DNA of 64,000 nucleotides from Gammaproteobacteria bacterium. GTDB taxonomy: Bacteria; Pseudomonadota; Gammaproteobacteria; Steroidobacterales; Steroidobacteraceae. The stretch lies in the NCBI GenBank assembly GCA_003164785.1, contig PLUE01000022.1, forward strand, positions 216,590 through 280,589. Reading direction: 5' to 3'. The position numbers and the translations under genes were made by a program. Shown here in pieces: positions 39,280 to 48,064 of the stretch (its first letter is position 1; every line of letters starts with the position of its first letter). The notes under the pieces are model-generated. The model had not been told where the DNA came from and searched no databases. It was given only the letters and a program-made list of their open reading frames with translations.

Positions 39280-40230
39280 TCAAGCAGGATTCGTCGCTGC
39301 TGAAATAAGACGCAGGGGAACCCCCTCTGCTAAAGCGCAATTTGTCGCCGCTGAGATGAGACGAATCGGCACTACCCGGCCGGCCGGCTCGATGGCCGCC
39401 AAGCCCAAAAAGCCATGCCCCGCGGCATAAATACGCGCATTTCCGGGTGATTCCACGGGAATGGAGACGGTTTGCCCCTGCCGGAAGGCGCTGACGCTAC
39501 CCTCCGGAAGGTCGAGCCGCCGCCAATCGGCGAGCGCGGCATCCACCGGCAAGAGAATTTCGAGTCGCCGGGCGGGTGATAAGTCCTCAAGCGCCTCGAA
39601 GGTGTACTGCCGTTCGGCGGCAAACGGCGCCACGGCGAGCCGACGCAGACCGATCAAATGACCGAGCGTGCCCAGCTGCGCGGCCAGATCCTCGGCGAGC
39701 ACCCGGATATACGCGCCCTTGCTGCATCGCACATCGAACGACAGGTCGGGCGCCTGCCAGTCGAGCAGCTGCATGTCATGAATGACGATGGGTCTGGCCG
39801 CCCGTTCGCGCGTGATGCCGGCCCGCGCATACTCATATAAGGGCTTGCCGTCCTGCTTGATCGCCGAATGCATGGGCGGCACCTGTGCGTATTCCCGGGG
39901 GAATTCGGCGAGCGCCCGCTGCATCCGGTCGAGAGAAAAAGCCGGGAGTTCGCGCGTCTCGATGACGGCGGATTCCCGATCGCCGCTCGCCGTGCGCTCG
40001 CCCAGACGCGCGGTCACCCGATACGTCTTGTCCGCATCCAGCAACTGCGCACCGAATTTGGTCGCCTCACCGAAACAGATCGGCAACATGCCCGACGCAA
40101 GCGGGTCGAGGGACCCCGTGTGTCCGGCCTTGCGTGCAGTGAACAGCCGCTTCAGGCGGGCAACCGCGCCCGCCGAGGTGACCCCCAATGGCTTGTCCAG
40201 CAGCAAAATCCCATGAACGTCGGCCGGCAT
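39280..40230 (-). CDS. truB: tRNA pseudouridine-55 synthase
   Basis: Makes the universal pseudouridine 55 in the tRNA T-loop. The 316-residue protein has GILLLDKPLGVTSAGAV, the catalytic motif AGHTGSLDPLASGMLPI (Asp nucleophile), KTYRVTARLGERTASGD, VPPMHSAIKQDGKPLYEYAR and the substrate loop SKGAYIRVLAEDL. A PUA-like C-terminal domain follows. The last 30 residues contain RLISAATN twice, caused by a local DNA duplication. The start overlaps the rbfA stop by one base. Confidence 0.97.
   Translation of the reverse strand: MPADVHGILLLDKPLGVTSAGAVARLKRLFTARKAGHTGSLDPLASGMLPICFGEATKFGAQLLDADKTYRVTARLGERTASGDRESAVIETRELPAFSLDRMQRALAEFPREYAQVPPMHSAIKQDGKPLYEYARAGITRERAARPIVIHDMQLLDWQAPDLSFDVRCSKGAYIRVLAEDLAAQLGTLGHLIGLRRLAVAPFAAERQYTFEALEDLSPARRLEILLPVDAALADWRRLDLPEGSVSAFRQGQTVSIPVESPGNARIYAAGHGFLGLAAIEPAGRVVPIRLISAATNCALAEGVPLRLISAATNPA
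39289..39365. repeat. Imperfect direct repeat at the truB 3' end
   Basis: Two 26-base copies (39289-39314 and 39340-39365) match at 21 positions and are spaced by 51 bases, a multiple of three, so the protein repeats RLISAATN. It may have arisen by duplication that moved the stop codon. Confidence 0.7.
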
Positions 40231-40715
40231 CAGTCGTCCTTGCCGTTCGCGTCGTCCTTGGCCGCATCGGGGGACTTCTGCACCATGTCCGCGGTCGCGA
40301 CATAGTCGCCCTCATCGACATAATGACCATCATCGTCCGGCTCCGGTGCGGCCGGCGCAGGCGCGGGCGGCTTGTTGACCGAATCGATCAATTGCGTCAA
40401 CCGCACGCCGTGCTCGATGGACGTGTCGAGCTCGAAACTCAAGGTCGGGGTGTAGCGGATCATCAGCGCCTTCGAGAGCGCGTTGCGCAGAAATCCCGCG
40501 GCGCTCTCCAGACCGCTCTGCACCTTCGCGTCCGCGCCGTCCTTGCCGAAGATCAGGTAATACACCTTGGCGGTGCGCAGATCGCCGGTCACGGACACCG
40601 CCGTGATGGTGACGTTGCCGATGCGCTCGTCCTTGACGTTTCGGCGCAGCAGCTCGGTCAGCTCACGCTGGATCTGTTCACCCAGCCGCCGCGCCCGCGG
40701 ATTTTCCTTTGCCAT
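40230..40715 (-). CDS. rbfA: 30S ribosome-binding factor A
   Basis: RbfA binds immature 30S subunits and helps 16S rRNA 5' end maturation, including cold adaptation. The 161-residue protein starts ENPRARRLGEQIQRELTELLRRNVKDERIGNVTITAVSVTGDLRTAKVYY and has the KH-type core through RYTPTLSFELDTSIEHGVRL. A C-terminal extension of about 45 residues, rich in Pro/Ala and then Asp/Lys, goes beyond the E. coli protein. It lies downstream of infB after a gap with repeats. Confidence 0.96.
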   Translation of the reverse strand: MAKENPRARRLGEQIQRELTELLRRNVKDERIGNVTITAVSVTGDLRTAKVYYLIFGKDGADAKVQSGLESAAGFLRNALSKALMIRYTPTLSFELDTSIEHGVRLTQLIDSVNKPPAPAPAAPEPDDDGHYVDEGDYVATADMVQKSPDAAKDDANGKDD

Positions 40716-40756
40716 AAATCACTCTGCGGATCGTGCCCGCCCTCAAACGAATCAAG

Positions 40757-40868
40757 GACGGGGGCGCTGCGCCCCCGTTGAAAACCGCGCGCCAGCGCTG
40801 AACATCCGGGGGCGCGCCCGTTAAAACTGCGCGTCAGCGCTAAACAAGACTGCGCGTCAGCGCTTTAC
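40757..40868. repeat. Tandem repeats and hairpins between infB and rbfA
   Basis: Three copies of a 19-base unit (CTGCGCGTCAGCGCTAAAC type) lie at about 40785, 40827 and 40850. The first two are each preceded by a GGGGGCGC palindrome, the stronger being a 9-bp stem with a 3-base loop (40758-40778). The third copy includes the infB stop codon. The structures could attenuate or process the transcript between infB and rbfA. Confidence 0.7.
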
Positions 40869-43372
40869 AAAGTCCGAGCCACCTCGACCCGTGAGTAGCA
40901 CTCGATCTGGTCACCCTCGGTCACGTCGTTGTAGTTCTTCACACCGATGCCGCATTCGGTGCCGGCGCGCACTTCATTGACGTCGTCCTTGAAACGCTTG
41001 AGCGACTCCAACGCGCCCTCGAAGATCACCACGTTGTTGCGCAGGACGCGGATCGGGAAATTGCGGCGCACATAGCCGTCGATCACCATGCAGCCGGCTA
41101 CGGTGCCGAACTTGCTCGAGCGGAACACGCTGCGAACGGTGGCCAGACCCACGATCTGCTCCTTGACCTCCGGAGAGAGCATGCCGGTGAGCACCGCGCG
41201 GATGTCGTCGATGGCCTCGTAGATGATGCTGTAGTACCGCACATCCACGCCGTGATCCTTGATCGCGGTGCGGGCGGCCGCATCGCCGCGCACGTTGAAG
41301 GCGATGATGCGGGCCTTCGACGCCGCCGCCAACGTAATATCGGATTCGGTGAGTCCGCCGACGCCGGAGGACACGATGTTGACCGCGACCTCGCTGGTCG
41401 ACAAGGCGTTGAGCGCATCGCGCAGCGCCTCGACGCTGCCCTGCACGTCGGCCTTGACCAGCAGTTGCACGAGGTCGGCCTTGCTCTCGCCCATGGTCGA
41501 GAACACGTCCTGCATGTTGGCGCTCTTCGCCGCCAGCTTGACGTCGCGCGACTTCGATTGACGATGCATGGCGACTTCGCGCGCCTTGCGCTCGCTCTCC
41601 ACCACCAGCAATTCGTCACCTGCGTTGGGCGCACCCGACAATCCCAGCACCACGACCGGAATCGACGGACCCGCCGAATCCACCGGCTTGCCGGCTTCGT
41701 CGAACAATGCGCGCACGCGGCCGAATTCCTGGCCGATCAACAACGGATCGCCCAGTTTCAGCGTGCCGCGCAGCACCAGAACCGTCGCGACCGCGCCGCG
41801 TCCCTTCTCGAGACTGGATTCGATCACGTACCCGGCCGCAAGTCCCGTGGTCGGCGCCTTCAATTCGAGCACTTCGGCCTGCAGCAGGATGCTGTCCAGC
41901 AACTGGTCGACGCCCATGCCCGTCTTCGCCGAGACCGGCACGAAGATGTTCTCGCCGCCCCAGTCTTCCGGGATGACGCCGTACTTCGTGAGCTCCTGCT
42001 TGACCTTCTCCGCGTCGGCCTCGGGCTTGTCCATCTTGTTGAGCGCCACGACGATCGGCACCTTGGCCGCCTGTGCATGCTTGATGGCCTCGACGGTCTG
42101 CGGCATGACGCCGTCATCAGCGCCCACCACCAGGATCACGATGTCGGTGACCTGCGCGCCGCGGGCGCGCATCGAACTGAACGCCGCGTGGCCCGGCGTA
42201 TCGAGAAAGGTCACCATGCCCTTGGCGGTCTCCACGTGGTATGCGCCGATGTGCTGCGTGATGCCGCCGGCTTCGCCCGCCGCCACCTTGGTGCGGCGGA
42301 TGTAATCGAGGAGCGACGTCTTGCCGTGGTCGACATGTCCCATGACAGTCACGACGGGCGGCCGCGGCGACATTTCGATCGACGAATCGGTCTCGCCCTG
42401 CAGATCGTCTTCGATGATATTTTCCTTTCGCAGCACGGCCGTGTGGCCCATTTCCTCGACCACCAGCACCGCCGTGTCCTGCTCGACCATCTGGTTGATG
42501 GTCGCCATGACGCCCATGTTCATCAGCGCCTTGATGACTTCCGTGGCCTTGACGGCCATTTTCTGCGCCAGTTCGCCCACCGTGATCGCCTCGGGAATCG
42601 CGATCTCGCGAATCACGCGGGCGGTCGGCATCTCGAACCCATGCTTGGTGTCGCTGTCGTTGCCCACCGATCGGCGGCGACCGTCGCGGGATTTCTTCTT
42701 CTTGTGGCGGTTGCTGACGTCGCCGACGATGTGCAGTTCCTGGCGGCCATAGCGCGTCGCCTTGTCGTCGACGACCTCGCGCACCACCTTGCCGGTTTTC
42801 GCGGCGACGGCCTTGCGCTCGCGCTCGGCCACTTCGCGCGCCTGCGCTTCGGCGGTGCGGCGCGCGTCCTCCTCGGCGGTGCGCTTGCGGTTCTCTTCGT
42901 CGGTGCGCTTGCGGTTTTCCTCTTCGAGCCGCTCCTTGTCCTGCCGCTCCTTTTCGAGCCGCTCGTTTTCGGCGCGCTCGAGTGCGGCCTTGGCCTGCTC
43001 TTCGGTCTCGCGCACCTTGTCGATCTCCTCCTGCTGAACGCGCGCCTGATCCTCGAGAACCTCGCGTTTCACATAGGTGCGCTTGCTGCGCACTTCGACA
43101 TTGACCGTCCGCGCACGGCCCTGCGGGCTCGCGAGCTTCAGCTCGGACTGCGACTTGCGCCGCAGGGTGATCTTGCGGGGTGCCGAATCGACGGGCGCGT
43201 CGTCGCGGCCGTGGCTGCGGCGCAGGTGCGTCAGCAACTCATGCTTTGCGTCTTCGCTGATCATGTCATCCGCGCTGTCCACTCGGATTCCGGCCTGGTC
43301 CAGCTGCTGGAGCAGCCGGTCGACGGGAACCTTGAGGACCTCGGCGAATTGCGCGACGGTTACATCTGCCAT
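40865..43372 (-). CDS. infB: Translation initiation factor IF-2
   Basis: The GTPase that brings fMet-tRNA to the 30S subunit and promotes subunit joining. The 835-residue protein has an N-terminal IF2 domain ([21 protein letters not shown]), a long charged coiled region with Glu/Arg/Lys repeats at about residues 110-210, a second IF2N-like domain ([21 protein letters not shown]), the G domain ([31 protein letters not shown]), and C-terminal domains ending [23 protein letters not shown]. The start at [13 protein letters not shown] follows family practice. Confidence 0.98.
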   Translation of the reverse strand: MADVTVAQFAEVLKVPVDRLLQQLDQAGIRVDSADDMISEDAKHELLTHLRRSHGRDDAPVDSAPRKITLRRKSQSELKLASPQGRARTVNVEVRSKRTYVKREVLEDQARVQQEEIDKVRETEEQAKAALERAENERLEKERQDKERLEEENRKRTDEENRKRTAEEDARRTAEAQAREVAERERKAVAAKTGKVVREVVDDKATRYGRQELHIVGDVSNRHKKKKSRDGRRRSVGNDSDTKHGFEMPTARVIREIAIPEAITVGELAQKMAVKATEVIKALMNMGVMATINQMVEQDTAVLVVEEMGHTAVLRKENIIEDDLQGETDSSIEMSPRPPVVTVMGHVDHGKTSLLDYIRRTKVAAGEAGGITQHIGAYHVETAKGMVTFLDTPGHAAFSSMRARGAQVTDIVILVVGADDGVMPQTVEAIKHAQAAKVPIVVALNKMDKPEADAEKVKQELTKYGVIPEDWGGENIFVPVSAKTGMGVDQLLDSILLQAEVLELKAPTTGLAAGYVIESSLEKGRGAVATVLVLRGTLKLGDPLLIGQEFGRVRALFDEAGKPVDSAGPSIPVVVLGLSGAPNAGDELLVVESERKAREVAMHRQSKSRDVKLAAKSANMQDVFSTMGESKADLVQLLVKADVQGSVEALRDALNALSTSEVAVNIVSSGVGGLTESDITLAAASKARIIAFNVRGDAAARTAIKDHGVDVRYYSIIYEAIDDIRAVLTGMLSPEVKEQIVGLATVRSVFRSSKFGTVAGCMVIDGYVRRNFPIRVLRNNVVIFEGALESLKRFKDDVNEVRAGTECGIGVKNYNDVTEGDQIECYSRVEVARTL

Positions 43373-43382
43373 ACTGCTGCTC

Positions 43383-44879
43383 CTAAACCTTAGCTTCTTC
43401 CGCGAACCAGTGTTTGCGGGCATCCATGATCAATTCGGCCGCTTTCTTCTCGTCGATGCCGCCCATTTCCACGAGCTCATCGACGGCCAGATCGGCCAGA
43501 TCGTCGCGTGTCTTCACACCCTTGCGCGCCAGCGTCTTGCCCAGCTCACCACCGGTCACCTCGATCAGGTCGGCGGCCGGCTCTGCGCCGTCCAACGACT
43601 CCTCGCTGGCGATGGCCTGCGTCAACAAGGCGTCGCGCGCGCGCGTACGCAACTCCTTGACGATTTCCTCGTCGAACTCCTCGATGCCGGACAGCTCGCT
43701 CGCGGGCACGTAGGCGATTTCCTCGATGGTCGAGAACCCCTCCTGCACCAGGATGCTGGCGACGTCGGCATCGACGTCGAGCTGCTTCATGAAGGACTCG
43801 CGCAGCGCCGTCGATTCGGTCTCGCTCTTCGCCTCGGCCTGCGACTCGCTCATCACGTTCAATTCCCAACCGGTCAGCTCGCTGGCGAGCCGGATGTTCT
43901 GGCCGCCGCGGCCGATGGCCTGGGACAGCTTGTCCTCCGAGACCGCGATGTCCATCGAATGCGAATCCTCATCGACGACGATGGATGTGACCTCGGCGGG
44001 CGCCATCGCGTTGATGACGAACTGTGCGTTGTTCTCGTCGAAGGGGATGATGTCGACGCGCTCGCCGGCGATCTCATTGGACACCGCCTGGACCCGTGAA
44101 CCGCGCATGCCGACGCAGGCGCCCACCGGATCGACCCGCGGGTCGTTGCTGCGGACCGCGATCTTGGCGCGAACGCCGGCATCGCGCGCCGCCGCCAGGA
44201 TGTTGATGAGACCCTGCCCCACTTCGGGCACTTCCAATTTGAACAGCTCGATCAGGAATTCCGGCGCCGTGCGCGACAGGAACAGCTGGGGCCCGCGCGG
44301 TTCGGTGCGCACTTCTTTCAGGAACGCCTTGATGCGATCCTGCGAGCGCACCGGTTCGCGCGGAATCATCTCCTCGCGCGGAATGAAGCCCTCGGCATTC
44401 GCGCCGAGATCCACGTAGACGCCGTTGCGGTCGACGCGCTTGACGATGCCGCTGACCAACGTGCCCGCGCGCTCCTTGTAAGCGTCCACGACCTGGGCCC
44501 GCTCGGCCTCGCGCACCTTCTGAACGATCACCTGCTTGGCGGTCTGGGCGAGAATCCGGCCGAACGGCACGGACTCCATCGGCTCCTCCACGTACCCGCC
44601 CGGCTCGACGTCCTTGTCGATGTCGCGCGCATCATCCATGCGCAGCTCGCGCTCGGGCACTTCCAGCTCGGTGGAATCGTCGGCAAATACCTTCCAACGG
44701 CGGAACGTGTCATAACCGCCGGTCTTGCGGTTGATCGACACGCGCACATCCAGCTCCTCGCCATGTTTCTTGCGAGTCGCGGACGCGAGCGCAGCTTCGA
44801 GCGCGTCGAAGATGATTTCCTTGTCGACGCCCTTCTCGTTCGAGACCGCATCGACCGCCATCAAAATTTCTTTATTCAT
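43383..44879 (-). CDS. nusA: Transcription termination/antitermination protein NusA
   Basis: NusA binds RNA polymerase and modulates pausing, termination and antitermination. The 498 residues comprise the polymerase-binding domain ([24 protein letters not shown]), S1 ([27 protein letters not shown]), two KH domains ([21 protein letters not shown] and [21 protein letters not shown]), and two C-terminal acidic repeat domains ([12 protein letters not shown] and [16 protein letters not shown]). It lies between rimP and infB, the universal order, with gaps of 18 and 10 bp. Confidence 0.98.
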   Translation of the reverse strand: MNKEILMAVDAVSNEKGVDKEIIFDALEAALASATRKKHGEELDVRVSINRKTGGYDTFRRWKVFADDSTELEVPERELRMDDARDIDKDVEPGGYVEEPMESVPFGRILAQTAKQVIVQKVREAERAQVVDAYKERAGTLVSGIVKRVDRNGVYVDLGANAEGFIPREEMIPREPVRSQDRIKAFLKEVRTEPRGPQLFLSRTAPEFLIELFKLEVPEVGQGLINILAAARDAGVRAKIAVRSNDPRVDPVGACVGMRGSRVQAVSNEIAGERVDIIPFDENNAQFVINAMAPAEVTSIVVDEDSHSMDIAVSEDKLSQAIGRGGQNIRLASELTGWELNVMSESQAEAKSETESTALRESFMKQLDVDADVASILVQEGFSTIEEIAYVPASELSGIEEFDEEIVKELRTRARDALLTQAIASEESLDGAEPAADLIEVTGGELGKTLARKGVKTRDDLADLAVDELVEMGGIDEKKAAELIMDARKHWFAEEAKV

Positions 44880-44897
44880 TGCCCTTAAGACTCCTGG

Positions 44898-45356
44898 TCA
44901 TTCCGGCCGTAATCTTGCTTTCTGAATCCGCTCGAGCGGCAGGGTATGCTCCTGCCCGTCGACGTCCACCAAAATCGAGTCATCCGTCATCGCTTTCAAT
45001 ACCCCGACGAACCGCTTCCGCCCGTTGATCGGCAGCTTCAGCTCGGCGGCGATCCGCTCCCCGAGGAAACGCTCGAAATGCGCGCGCTTGCGCAAGATCC
45101 GATCGAAACCCGGTGACGAAACTTCCAACGTGTAATGACCCTTGATCGGATCGTCGACTTCGAGGACTTCGCTCACCGTGTGACTCACGCGGGCGCAATC
45201 CTCGACCGTGATGCTTCCCAATGCATCGCCAACGGGCCGATCGATAAAGATCCGGAGCACTCCGCCCCGCCCGGCCTGGGCAAACTCGATATCGACCAAT
45301 TCATAACCCAACGCCTCGATCGGCGGCTCTAACAAGCGCATCAAGGCGTCACGCAT
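44898..45356 (-). CDS. rimP: Ribosome maturation factor RimP
   Basis: RimP assists 30S assembly. The 152-residue protein has LLEPPIEALGYELVDIEFAQAGRGGVLRIFIDRP, DCARVSHTVSEVLEVDDPI, YTLEVSSPGFDRILRKRAHF and a C-terminal SH3-like part. I use the ATG giving MRDALMRLL. Two upstream in-frame ATGs are possible but sit right beside a terminator-like hairpin. It opens the rimP-nusA-infB-rbfA-truB-rpsO-pnp run. Confidence 0.95.
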   Translation of the reverse strand: MRDALMRLLEPPIEALGYELVDIEFAQAGRGGVLRIFIDRPVGDALGSITVEDCARVSHTVSEVLEVDDPIKGHYTLEVSSPGFDRILRKRAHFERFLGERIAAELKLPINGRKRFVGVLKAMTDDSILVDVDGQEHTLPLERIQKARLRPE

Positions 45357-45393
45357 TCTTTGAACCTTTGGCGAGCACTCAAGCATCGCAAAC

Positions 45394-45420
45394 AAAAAAG
45401 GGGACCATCGGCCCCCTTAA
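45394..45420 (-). terminator. Terminator-like hairpin in the rimP leader (proximal)
   Basis: On the minus strand AAGGGG and CCCCTT flank an 8-base loop and run into six T residues, ending 37 bases before the rimP ATG. Transcripts from upstream would have to pass it, so it may be an attenuator of the nusA operon. Confidence 0.75.
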
Positions 45421-45426
45421 TCAACG

Positions 45427-45447
45427 AAAAAGACCCCGCGGGGGGCC
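45427..45447 (-). terminator. Terminator-like hairpin in the rimP leader (distal)
   Basis: GGCCCC pairs with GGGGTC (one G-T pair) over a 4-base loop and is followed by five T residues on the minus strand, only 6 bases before the next hairpin. The two form a tandem pair. Confidence 0.7.
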
Positions 45448-45564
45448 TTCTCAACAAAACTTTCTTTCGGATGGCGCCCCCGCCGAGGGGCGCGATTATA
45501 GGCAAAGCTGCCGTGGGCGTAAACCCTGATCGAAAGAATCTTTGGCCTCCACACTCAAGGCCGC

Positions 45565-45596
45565 AAACGACCGGGGCCGCATCGCTGCGGCCCCGG
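45565..45596 (-). terminator. Terminator after the RRM gene
   Basis: CCGGGGCCGC and GCGGCCCCGG pair exactly over a 6-base loop 25 bases after the stop, followed on the minus strand by the short T-rich TCGTTT. Confidence 0.65.
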
Positions 45597-45620
45597 CTAA
45601 TCACTCAATCCAAACGGCTG

Positions 45621-45938
45621 TTACCAGCGTTTCGGACCGCGCGAACCACCACCACCGCCACCACCGCCGCCACCGCCACCACCGCCGCCACCGCCGGTGC
45701 GCTCCTGGGCCTCATTCACCTTCAGCGCTCGCCCGTCGACATCGTGGCCATTCAAGGCCTGCATGGCGCGCGCGGCATCGGCGCTGGCCATTTCAACGAA
45801 GCCAAAGCCGCGGGGCCGACCGGTGTCGCGATCATTGATCAGCGCAACCGACTGCACGGCGCCATGCTTTTCGAACAGGGCGCGGACCGCGGACTCGTCC
45901 ATTGAGAACGGGAGATTGCCAACATACATTTTCGTCAT
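45621..45938 (-). CDS. Glycine-tailed RNA-binding protein (single RRM)
   Basis: A 105-residue protein with one RRM: RNP2 is KMYVGNLPFS and RNP1 RGFGFVEMAS, between them FEKHGAVQSVALINDRDTGR. After residue 81 comes a run of about 17 glycines and the end SRGPKRW. Such small glycine-rich RRM proteins are common in cyanobacteria and many proteobacteria, often cold-induced, and act on RNA structure. The ATG that gives MTKMYVGNLP is preferred; the 61 upstream codons are not conserved in style. The long AT-richer upstream region may hold a regulated leader. Confidence 0.92.
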   Translation of the reverse strand: MTKMYVGNLPFSMDESAVRALFEKHGAVQSVALINDRDTGRPRGFGFVEMASADAARAMQALNGHDVDGRALKVNEAQERTGGGGGGGGGGGGGGGGGSRGPKRW

Positions 45939-46141
45939 GTGAAGAATACCTACTACAAAAGAAGCTATCGGCCGGTCACGCGTGCCCAACCCTGAGTTTA
46001 AGCGGAATGCCAGCCACCTGGATCGAAGAAACCTGCTTTGTGGGTTGTGGCCAAGGTGACGCCGGAGCGGCGCGGTGACCAGAAACAGACAACGTAGAAA
46101 TTCACGAGCCGACACGAACAATACAGGAAATTACCAATTAA

Positions 46142-46158
46142 TACGAATTTTGTTCGTA
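46142..46158. promoter_or_regulatory. Inverted repeat upstream of the RRM gene
   Basis: TACGAA and TTCGTA flank five bases in an AT-rich patch about 200 bp before the RRM start codon and 50 bp after the end of the methyltransferase gene. It could be an operator; no -35/-10 pair stands out. The rest of the 269-bp gap shows nothing I can name. Confidence 0.3.
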
Positions 46159-46207
46159 ACCAAAGATTTTTCGGCTCCCATCCAAGGCCTGGACGCCCCG
46201 GAATGTG

Positions 46208-46984
46208 CTAAAAGCGCCCCCAGCACGAGAGTATCGCCTCCCGCTGCCGGTGCTGGCTCAGCACTCCGGGCTCGGCGAAACGGAATCGGCAGGTAAGCCC
46301 TGCCGCCCTGCACAATCCGCTGGCCATGTCCGCCTCCTCCCTGCCGTGATTGACCATCACGAACAGACCGCCCACCCTCAGGTTATGGTAAACGCGCGCG
46401 AATAATTGCTGCGGTGCCAATAGGGAAAGCGGCAATCGCCACGCCAGTATGGCGGCAGCGGTGACGAAGGGGAACCATGCAATGATGACATCGGATGGCA
46501 GCTCGCAACGCCGATAGTCGCTTACCATAAAGCGCGCGCCCCGCAGATGGGACAGATAGCCCGACGCGTAATCGATTCGCGTGTGACCGTCCCTGAAGAG
46601 TCGATGGCCCTCGACCTCGACGCCCACCAACTCGCGGGGAGAGAAAAAGGCGGACAATGTTGAGGCGTACCAAAAGCTCGCGCAGCCCACGTCGATCAGC
46701 ACACCGCCGGCCGGCCGGTCGATTTCCCCTGCATTCCAGGCACGATCGAGGATATCGAGATACTCGTAATTGTTGCGTGCCGTCGCCGCGCTCATCGTCG
46801 ACTCGAACTGCACCTGGTAACGATTCCGCAACGCGGTTATTCTGAGCGCTTGTTCCGACGGGAATACCGGCAGTTGCCGAACGGGGGTTTCGTGGAACGG
46901 ACCACGCGACCACCGTACGCGCTCCGAAATGTCGTACCAACATCGGTGTCGCAGGGATCGTAGTCGTTGCAGCAATGAGTACAC
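46208..46984 (-). CDS. SAM-dependent methyltransferase-like protein
   Basis: A 258-residue protein. The middle carries a motif I-like stretch GGVLIDVGCASFWYASTLSAFF, followed by LVGVEVEGHRLF, where the acidic residues after the second strand would bind SAM ribose, and SDVIIAWFPFVTAAAILAW and LRVGGLFVMVNHGREEADM as later strands of a Rossmann methyltransferase. The Gly-rich loop is abbreviated compared with typical enzymes, so activity is uncertain. Codon use is less GC-biased than in neighbouring genes, which may mean recent gain. It is divergent from the LpxL-like gene. Confidence 0.6.
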   Translation of the reverse strand: MYSLLQRLRSLRHRCWYDISERVRWSRGPFHETPVRQLPVFPSEQALRITALRNRYQVQFESTMSAATARNNYEYLDILDRAWNAGEIDRPAGGVLIDVGCASFWYASTLSAFFSPRELVGVEVEGHRLFRDGHTRIDYASGYLSHLRGARFMVSDYRRCELPSDVIIAWFPFVTAAAILAWRLPLSLLAPQQLFARVYHNLRVGGLFVMVNHGREEADMASGLCRAAGLTCRFRFAEPGVLSQHRQREAILSCWGRF

Positions 46985-47039
46985 AATTGGAATGCTATGC
47001 GGGACTGGCGGCAGCGTCGAGAACTCGTGAGCATCGCCG

Positions 47040-47987
47040 ATGCGGCTAGCCTATCTACGGCCGAAGTACTGGCCTACATGGATCGGTTTGGGCGTCCTGC
47101 GCAGTCTCGAACTCCTCCCCTTCGCCGCGCAGCGACGAATGGGCTCCGCGCTGGGATTGCTGATCCGCCATTTGCCGCTGGCCTACGTGCGCATCGCCGA
47201 ACGCAACATCAAGCTGTGCCTGCCGGAGTTGTCGGTCGATCAACGCGCCACGCTGATCGATGATCATTGCCAAAGCTTGGGCATGGGCCTGTGCGAGACT
47301 GCCATGACCTGGTGGAGCAGCGATGCGCACGTGGCGCGGCTCGCCGAGGTGCAGGGTCGCGAACATTTACAGGCCGCCCTCGCCCGCGGCCACGGGGCGA
47401 TATTGATCGGCGGTCATTTCACGACCATCGAAATCGCCACCCGTATCCTGGGCACCGTGGTGCCGCTCAATGTGGTTTTTCGGCCGACCAAGAACGCGCT
47501 GCTCACGGACATCATGAAGAAGAACTTCGAGCGCCACGGCAAGCCGATTCCACACGACGACATCCGCGCCATGATACGCGCGCTCAAGAACAACGAAGCC
47601 GTCTGGTACGCGCCCGATCAAAGCTATCGGAACAAGGGTGCAGCGATGGTCAAGTTTTTCGGCATTCCCGCCGCCACGACGACGGCCACCTCGCGCCTCG
47701 CGCGCATCTCGGGGGCCGCAGTGATGACCTTCTTTCCCGAGCGGCTGCCGGGCCTCGCAGGATACCGGGTGGTCATCGGTCCGGCGTTCGAGAATTTCCC
47801 CGGCGACGATGCCGTCAAGGACGTCGAGCGTTTCAACGCCTTGCTCCAGGCGCAGATCTTGCGGATCCCCGAGCAATACTTGTGGATGCATCGGCGCTTC
47901 AAGGGCCTCAGCCCCGACTACCCCGATTATTACGGCCGCGATTCCCGCCAACGGATGACGCCCCCGTCGCCGAAGGTCATCGTTTGA
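47040..47987 (+). CDS. LpxL/HtrB-family lipid A acyltransferase-like protein
   Basis: A 315-residue member of the late lipid A acyltransferase family. An N-terminal amphipathic segment (WPTWIGLGVLRSLELLPF) should hold it to the inner membrane. GAILIGGHFTTIEIATRIL contains the catalytic His-x4-Glu, VFRPTKNALLTDIMKKNFERHG and VWYAPDQSYRNKGAAMVKFFGIPAATTTATSRLA are the other family blocks. It should add a secondary acyl chain to lipid A, but which (LpxL, LpxM or LpxP role) is not decided by sequence. It is convergent with the histidine kinase gene. Confidence 0.88.
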   Translation: MRLAYLRPKYWPTWIGLGVLRSLELLPFAAQRRMGSALGLLIRHLPLAYVRIAERNIKLCLPELSVDQRATLIDDHCQSLGMGLCETAMTWWSSDAHVARLAEVQGREHLQAALARGHGAILIGGHFTTIEIATRILGTVVPLNVVFRPTKNALLTDIMKKNFERHGKPIPHDDIRAMIRALKNNEAVWYAPDQSYRNKGAAMVKFFGIPAATTTATSRLARISGAAVMTFFPERLPGLAGYRVVIGPAFENFPGDDAVKDVERFNALLQAQILRIPEQYLWMHRRFKGLSPDYPDYYGRDSRQRMTPPSPKVIV

Positions 47988-48064
47988 GCGTGACCGATCG
48001 CAGCGTGCCCGCTGCCGCCGAGGCGGCGGCTCTCGTGGAGCGGATTCCCCGGAGCTGAGGAGGC

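Noticed and set aside
40757..40868. CRISPR-like array
   Set aside because: Only three copies, unequal spacing and no spacer-like unique segments of constant length; no cas genes in the window.
41252..43393. 713-codon open frame antisense to infB
   Set aside because: Rich in His, Arg and Leu as expected for the complement of infB codons; no independent evidence for translation.
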